Shown here: piece after piece, positions 34,299-38,503 of the stretch
Layout: each line of letters starts with the position of its first letter
Numbering within the stretch: position 1 is the first letter of the stretch
Source of the DNA: Nitrosomonas halophila
Lineage (GTDB): Bacteria > Pseudomonadota > Gammaproteobacteria > Burkholderiales > Nitrosomonadaceae
DNA: 38,503 bases
Direction of reading: 5' to 3'
Assembly: GCF_900107165.1 (NCBI RefSeq)
Contig: NZ_FNOY01000024.1
Coordinates: 1 to 38,503, forward strand
Position numbers and translations under genes: made by a program
Notes under the pieces: model-generated
The model's input: only the letters and a program-made list of their open reading frames with translations
Told to the model about the DNA's origin: nothing
The model's database searches: none

Positions 34299-36185
34299 AT
34301 GCTTCGCTACTTCGAGCGTCTGATCGACCCCTTCCCACCCGGCCAGCCGGCCGAACCGCCGGCTTCGCTCTATCGCTTCTGCCGACACTATACCAAGGGC
34401 CTGGAGCCCTACCTGCTGCTGCTGGCTATTTTCACCTTTTGCGTGGCCGTGGGAGAAGCCATGTTGTTCGGTGTGCTCGGCACCATCGTCGACTGGCTGG
34501 CCGAGAGGGATCCACAGGCATTCTTGCAGCAAGAATCCCGCGCGCTGCTGGGACTGTCACTCTTCATCCTGATCCTGATGCCCCTGCTGGTATTTGCCCA
34601 TTCAGTAATCCTGCATCAGTCACTCATGGGCAATTTCCCCATGCTGGTGCGCTGGCTGGCGCATCGCTACCTGCTCGACCAAAGTTACACATTCTTCCAG
34701 AACGAATTCAGCGGACGCGTGGCAACCAAAGTCATGCAGACAGCGCTGGCAGTCCGCGAATCAGTCATCAAAACCCTGGATGTCTTGCTGTTTGTCAGTG
34801 TTTACCTCATCACAGCCCTATTGCTGATCGCCAACGCCGATCTGCGTCTCTGCCTCCCACTGCTTGTCTGGCTGGCAGCCTATTCGTGCATTCTTTACTA
34901 CTTCATTCCCAGACTCAGGCGCATTGCAAAATTACAGGCGGACACGCGCTCCAACATGACCGGCCGGATCGTCGACAGTTACGCCAACATTCTGACCCTC
35001 AAGCTGTTCTCCCACACCCAGCGCGAATCCGGCTACGCACAGGACAGTATGCAGGAATTCCTGGATACTGTTCACCCCCAAATGCGTCTGGTAACCTGGC
35101 TGAATACCTGGGTCTGGATCAACAACATGTTATCGGTGTTTGCGATCGGGGCACTGGGCATATACCTGTGGCTCAATGGCAGCATCAGTACCGGCGCCAT
35201 CGCGGTTGCGCTGAGTCTGGCGATCCGCTTGACCGGCATGTCGCACTGGATCATGTGGGAAGTCGGCGAGCTATTCGAGAACATCGGCATAGTCCAGGAT
35301 GGCATGAACATGCTGGCCAAACCGCACGCCATCGTCGATGCCCCGCATGCCAGACCCCTATCCGTCACCCGGGGTGCGATCGATTACAACCGGGTCAATT
35401 TTTCCTACCACCAGGCAAGCCATGGTAAAAGTGCCCAAATTTTTGACGGGTTTGATCTGCACATCAACGCGGGTGAAAAAGTTGGTATTGTGGGGCCGTC
35501 GGGGGCCGGCAAGTCGACCCTGATCAATCTGCTGTTACGCTTCTACGATATTCAGCAGGGCAGTATTCTGATTGACGGCCAGGATGTGCGCACGGTCACG
35601 CAGGCCAGTCTGCGCGCCAATATCGGGATCGTCACCCAAGATACCTCGCTGCTCCACCGTTCGATTCGAGAAAATATCCTGTTTGGCAAACCCGAGGCCA
35701 GCGAAGCCGAAATGCTGGCTGCCGCCCAACACGCGCATGCCCATGAATTCATCATGGACCTGGTCGATTACAAAGGCCGCAGAGGCTATGATGCGATGGT
35801 GGGAGAGCGTGGCGTCAACCTGTCGGGCGGTCAGCGCCAGCGCATCGCCATCGCCCGCGTCCTGCTCAAGAACGCCCCCATTCTGATCCTCGATGAAGCA
35901 ACTTCAGCGCTCGATTCCGATATCGAAGCCAGCATCCAGCAAAGCCTCTATGAGCTCATGCAGGGCAAAACCGTTATCGCCATCGCCCACCGCCTCTCCA
36001 CCATCGCCGCCATGGACCGGTTGATCGTAATGGATCAGGGCCGCATCGTCGAACAAGGCAGCCACGCGGAGCTGCTCTCACATGATCAGCTCTACGCAAA
36101 ACTGTGGAATCGCCAATCCGGCGGATTCCTCGGCCATCTCGATCACGACAGTCCAGCGCAGCCAGACCCAAACCCAAACCACTAA
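34299..36185 (+). CDS. ABC exporter, fused permease and ATPase (MsbA-like)
   Basis: A 628-residue type IV (exporter) ABC half-transporter. Residues ~35-340 contain six membrane helices (YLLLLAIFTFCVAVGEAMLF onward). The ATPase domain shows Walker A GPSGAGKSTL at ~400, Q-loop NIGIVTQDTSLL, signature NLSGGQRQRIAIARVLL, Walker B ILILDEATSALD and switch His in AIAHRLSTIA. It should work as a homodimer in the inner membrane. Lipid, peptide or polysaccharide-precursor export are all possible; sequence alone does not decide. It lies 283 bases after the TraB gene, a stretch in which I see no gene. Confidence 0.92.
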   Translation: MLRYFERLIDPFPPGQPAEPPASLYRFCRHYTKGLEPYLLLLAIFTFCVAVGEAMLFGVLGTIVDWLAERDPQAFLQQESRALLGLSLFILILMPLLVFAHSVILHQSLMGNFPMLVRWLAHRYLLDQSYTFFQNEFSGRVATKVMQTALAVRESVIKTLDVLLFVSVYLITALLLIANADLRLCLPLLVWLAAYSCILYYFIPRLRRIAKLQADTRSNMTGRIVDSYANILTLKLFSHTQRESGYAQDSMQEFLDTVHPQMRLVTWLNTWVWINNMLSVFAIGALGIYLWLNGSISTGAIAVALSLAIRLTGMSHWIMWEVGELFENIGIVQDGMNMLAKPHAIVDAPHARPLSVTRGAIDYNRVNFSYHQASHGKSAQIFDGFDLHINAGEKVGIVGPSGAGKSTLINLLLRFYDIQQGSILIDGQDVRTVTQASLRANIGIVTQDTSLLHRSIRENILFGKPEASEAEMLAAAQHAHAHEFIMDLVDYKGRRGYDAMVGERGVNLSGGQRQRIAIARVLLKNAPILILDEATSALDSDIEASIQQSLYELMQGKTVIAIAHRLSTIAAMDRLIVMDQGRIVEQGSHAELLSHDQLYAKLWNRQSGGFLGHLDHDSPAQPDPNPNH

Positions 36186-36264
36186 TGAACACAAATACAC
36201 ACGAATCATCAATGCGGCAGGAGAAGCTATTCGGCAATGGCCGCAACCCGTTGGGCCTCGCCCC

Positions 36265-36285
36265 GTAGGGTGCACCTGTGCACCG
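36265..36285 (+). repeat. Palindromic repeat, copy 1
   Basis: GTAGGGTGCACCTGTGCACC plus G. It contains the near-palindrome GGTGCAC-CT-GTGCACC. An identical 21-base copy occurs inverted at 38151-38171 and a close direct copy at 38198-38217, so this family brackets the AAA ATPase gene. Confidence 0.75.
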
Positions 36286-36333
36286 GTTTTTATCATATGA
36301 AACAACTTGCTGGCACTGCTCAGAACGTATAAC

Positions 36334-36349
36334 GGTGCGCAAGCGCACC
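36334..36349. repeat. GGTGCGC/GCGCACC hairpin
   Basis: A perfect 7-base inverted repeat with AA between the arms. It resembles the GGTGCAC palindromes nearby and is probably a diverged member. Confidence 0.5.
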
Positions 36350-36683
36350 TGTGCCCCGTCCGTCTGACGTTAAATGATGGTAGCCGGCAGCCAGTGTTAG
36401 AAAATCGGCACCACACAAACTCTCTACGCAGCATGGATTTGCACGCCCTCAAACTGCTCACATAACCTCCCAAAACAAATACAGGCCTCAACCGGATTAA
36501 AGATTTACCGCCATCTGGCCGAATTAAGCAGGACTCGCTGCGCACCCGTTCAATCGGCTGGCTTCCCTATTCCATTGGCCGCCCTGGGTATAACCGAAGG
36601 TTTTCCAGTGGAGCGATCCGAGCAGGCAATCAAGCCGGGGTGTGGCAGCTGCAGCCCTACAATCTTTTTTACAAGGTGGAAAT

Positions 36684-38120
36684 GTGAATTCAGTCGAAGA
36701 GCTAATGATTCATGAAAGACTGTTGACCGATGAACAGCTAAAACGCGCGCGCATCCTGCAGCAGCAACTTGGCAGCCATTTGGGCGATGCCCTGCTGTCA
36801 CTCGATTTGCTGCCTGAAGAACAAATCATGAGATTCTTCAATCCAGTGCCACCGGTCCCGGTGAAAATCGCCGATACCGGTCTGGATGAATCTTTTCTGG
36901 TTGATCTCTCACTCAAGGCTGCTTACCTTGAGGCCGGCACCTTCTCGGTCCAATCGATCGCCGAAACACTCTGCCTGCCTTTCAGTGTCGTGACCGAACT
37001 GATCGAACGCATCCGCACCGATCATCTGGCAACGGTCAGATCCATGAACGGCTACGGCGATACCACCCAGATTCTGGAACTGACCCAACGGGGGCGGGAA
37101 AGAGCGGAAGCCGCGCGCGCGATCAGTCAGTATGTCGGTGCGGCGCCCGTTCCGTTGCAGGATTATACCCGTGCGCTGGTCAGGCAAACCGTCCGGGAAA
37201 TCGATCTGGATCGCGCCTGGATTCATGCGGGACTGCAGCATCTGGTCATAGGCCAGCAATTACTGGATCAACTGGGGCCGGCTTTCGCATCCGGACGCTC
37301 CATCTTCTTGTACGGGCCGCCCGGAACCGGCAAAACCAGCATTGCCGAGGCACTGGGACGCAAATTACCGGGAGAAGTGTATATCCCGCAGGCGATTACA
37401 GTCAGTGGGCAAATTATTCGTTTGTTTGATTCCGCCATTCACAAAGAACTGCAGCATACCAGCCAACAGGAAACGGGCCAGCTCGATCTGAATCGACATA
37501 TCAGACATGATCCACGCTGGAAAAAATGCCATCGGCCGGTCGTCATGGTAGGCGGCGAGCTGACACCCGATATGCTCGAATTCCGTTACGATGAATCCAG
37601 CCGCTTCTATGAAGCACCGATCCACATGAAAGCGGGCAACGGCATGTTCATACTCGATGATTTCGGCCGCCAACGGATAGCACCGCGCCAATTATTGAAT
37701 CGCTGGATCATCCCGCTGGAACGCGGCACCGATTTCCCTTCGCTGCACACGGGCATGAAATTGACGATACCGTTTGATCAGATTACCGTTTTTTGTACCA
37801 ACCTCAACCCATTGGATCTGGTGGACGATGCATTCTTGCGCCGGATTCGTCACAAAATACATATCCGCCATCAGACCGAGGAAGAATTCAAGGAAATTAT
37901 GCGCCGCATCTGCGAAGCGCAAGGCATCGCCTGTGAAGCACAGACAGTGGAATATCTGCTGGAAAATTACTACCGCAAAACCAACCGCCCCATGGCCGCC
38001 AATCACCCGCGGGATCTCATGGAACACATCGTGGACCGGGCCCGCTTTCTCAAGCAACCGGTCGCGCTCGCACCGGAAGCAATCGATTCAGCAGCCGCCA
38101 ATTATTTCGTGAAGCTCTGA
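36684..38120 (+). CDS. AAA ATPase with N-terminal helical (GspE-like) domain
   Basis: A 478-residue protein from GTG 36684, chosen because AGGTGG lies four bases before it; another GTG at 36642 lacks this. Residues ~1-50 (EELMIHERLLTDEQLKRARILQ... LLPEEQIMRFF) resemble the N-terminal domain of GspE/PilB secretion ATPases. Residues ~70-150 look like a winged-helix region. The AAA module has Walker A YGPPGTGKTS at ~210-219, Walker B MFILDDFGR, sensor 1 TVFCTNLNP and an Arg-finger-like FLRRIRHKI. The MoxR-like arrangement suggests a chaperone or regulator; no partner gene such as a VWA protein is adjacent. Function is unknown. Confidence 0.8.
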   Translation: MNSVEELMIHERLLTDEQLKRARILQQQLGSHLGDALLSLDLLPEEQIMRFFNPVPPVPVKIADTGLDESFLVDLSLKAAYLEAGTFSVQSIAETLCLPFSVVTELIERIRTDHLATVRSMNGYGDTTQILELTQRGRERAEAARAISQYVGAAPVPLQDYTRALVRQTVREIDLDRAWIHAGLQHLVIGQQLLDQLGPAFASGRSIFLYGPPGTGKTSIAEALGRKLPGEVYIPQAITVSGQIIRLFDSAIHKELQHTSQQETGQLDLNRHIRHDPRWKKCHRPVVMVGGELTPDMLEFRYDESSRFYEAPIHMKAGNGMFILDDFGRQRIAPRQLLNRWIIPLERGTDFPSLHTGMKLTIPFDQITVFCTNLNPLDLVDDAFLRRIRHKIHIRHQTEEEFKEIMRRICEAQGIACEAQTVEYLLENYYRKTNRPMAANHPRDLMEHIVDRARFLKQPVALAPEAIDSAAANYFVKL

Positions 38121-38150
38121 ACACACGCTATCCAAGATAAATTGTTGAAT

Positions 38151-38171
38151 CGGTGCACAGGTGCACCCTAC
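38151..38171 (-). repeat. Palindromic repeat, copy 2 (inverted)
   Basis: Exact inverted copy of the 21 bases at 36265-36285, starting 31 bases after the AAA ATPase stop. Confidence 0.75.
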
Positions 38172-38197
38172 CCCAACCGGAGATGTTATCCCCCCGC

Positions 38198-38217
38198 GTA
38201 GGGTGCACCCGTGCACC
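38198..38217 (+). repeat. Palindromic repeat, copy 3
   Basis: GTAGGGTGCACCCGTGCACC, one base different from copy 1 over the shared 20 bases, in the same direction. Together with copy 2 it forms a head-to-head pair downstream of the ATPase gene, the arrangement seen for REP/BIME-type repeats. Confidence 0.7.
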
Positions 38218-38288
38218 ATCAAACCAAATCTGAATACCAGTTGTCGGCAAACATCGCTACCCAAGAGCAATCAATTCTCACTAAACAA

Positions 38289-38308
38289 CCACCAGCTAAA
38301 GCTGGTGG
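38289..38308. repeat. Terminal hairpin of the IS200/IS605-type element
   Basis: CCACCAGC-TAAA-GCTGGTGG, an 8-base perfect stem with a 4-base loop, about 50 bases beyond the transposase stop. Subterminal hairpins of this kind are recognised as single strands by IS200/IS605 TnpA, so this is probably the right end of the element. Confidence 0.7.
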
Positions 38309-38335
38309 GTTAGTGACAATGACTAAAGTCAGGAT

Positions 38336-38353
38336 ACGGGTCTTAAGACCCGT
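38336..38353. terminator. Palindrome directly after the transposase stop
   Basis: ACGGGTCTTAAGACCCGT is a perfect 18-base palindrome abutting the stop codon of the transposase gene. It may be a weak terminator or structural part of the element end; there is no T-run. Confidence 0.45.
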
Positions 38354-38503
38354 TTAGCTTTCGGTTCTGAAATTATCATCACCTTTAGGTTCAAAATGAT
38401 GCTCCAAATAGTTTTGAATCATTTCTTCTGTCAGTTCTCCTGATGTTACACAAAAGTATCCTCGCGCCCAAAAATGGCGCCCCCAGTAGCGTTTTTTTAA
38501 GTC
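38354..38503 (-). CDS. tnpA: IS200/IS605-family transposase TnpA, C-terminal part
   Basis: The last 49 codons of a gene cut by the right edge. The visible part starts DLKKRYWGRHFWARGYFCVT and goes on SGELTEEMIQNYLEHHF, ending DDNFRTES. The RYWGRHFWARGYFC stretch is characteristic of the Y1-transposase IS200-like family; the catalytic Tyr is expected in the QNYLEHH helix. These HUH enzymes move single-stranded DNA. Completeness cannot be judged, as the N-terminus is outside the window. Confidence 0.9.
   Translation of the reverse strand, partial: DLKKRYWGRHFWARGYFCVTSGELTEEMIQNYLEHHFEPKGDDNFRTES

Larger units (their letters stand above)
36186..36683. other. Repeat-bearing intergenic region
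   Basis: About 500 bases without a convincing gene between the ABC exporter and the AAA ATPase. It holds a palindromic repeat copy at 36265-36285, a GGTGCGC-AA-GCGCACC hairpin at 36334-36349, and CCGTTCAATCGG at 36545-36556, which resembles the sequence flanking the palindrome at the left end of the window. Confidence 0.6.

Noticed and set aside
34002..34532. Minus-strand open frame spanning the TraB-ABC exporter gap
   Set aside because: It overlaps the start of the ABC exporter and has no domain or ribosome site.
1..38503. CRISPR arrays, rRNA and PEP-CTERM sorting signals
   Set aside because: No regularly spaced repeats or rRNA sequence were seen, and no predicted protein ends with a PEP motif followed by a membrane helix and basic tail.

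Overview
The window looks like chromosomal DNA from a betaproteobacterium, most likely a Nitrosomonadaceae-type organism. This is inferred from the whole set of exosortase A (XrtA/EpsH)-associated exopolysaccharide families in their usual order, from moderate base composition, and from betaproteobacterial-looking housekeeping proteins. No rRNA or species marker is present, so the genus is not proven.

Left half, minus strand, about 17.9 kb down to 1.0 kb: a compact XrtA exopolysaccharide operon read right to left. It holds a Wza-like export lipoprotein, a Wzz/GumC-like chain length determinant, a CpsD-like tyrosine autokinase, a TIGR03016-type outer-membrane barrel, a TIGR03015-type secretion ATPase, a DUF3473 polysaccharide deacetylase, a FemAB-like protein, a GT4 glycosyltransferase, exosortase A fused to EpsI, a second glycosyltransferase and an asparagine-synthase-type amidotransferase. 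After a 105-base gap comes a less standard tail: a second deacetylase and two FemAB/GNAT-fold transferases. A separate GNAT gene converges on it from the left edge. Several junctions overlap by 1 to 4 bases, so translational coupling is likely.

Middle, 17.9 to 26 kb: a 750-base divergent intergenic region with a candidate sigma-54 promoter facing the operon, a VOC/glyoxalase-fold gene, a poorly coding stretch, then ettA, an RhlE-type RNA helicase, a CREST/ceramidase-like membrane protein, radA, an isolated rfbC/rmlC and a tRNA-Ser(CGA).

Right part: the second piece of the XrtA system lies 8 to 12 kb from the main operon. It is the PrsK sensor kinase and the TIGR03013-type priming sugar transferase, with a 164-base terminal-inverted-repeat element (MITE-like) in the short gap directly before prsK. 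The response regulator PrsR, the TPR protein PrsT and any PEP-CTERM substrate are absent from the window. A near-perfect sigma-54 -24/-12 promoter lies upstream of the sugar transferase gene but points the other way, antisense into a secreted trypsin-like protease gene. Then follow sdaA, a TraB/PrgY-family membrane protein, an MsbA-like ABC exporter and an unusual AAA ATPase flanked by small GGTGCA-type palindromic repeats. The right edge cuts an IS200/IS605-type transposase.

Taken together: TIGR03013 transferase primes the lipid carrier; the glycosyltransferases, deacetylases, amidotransferase and FemAB/GNAT enzymes build and modify the repeat unit; the Wzz/kinase/Wza/barrel/ATPase set polymerises and exports it; and XrtA sorts PEP-CTERM proteins to the surface. 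PrsK and sigma-54 are the likely control layer. The clearest novel leads are the orphan sigma-54 promoter, the element inserted in front of prsK, and the repeat-flanked ATPase.
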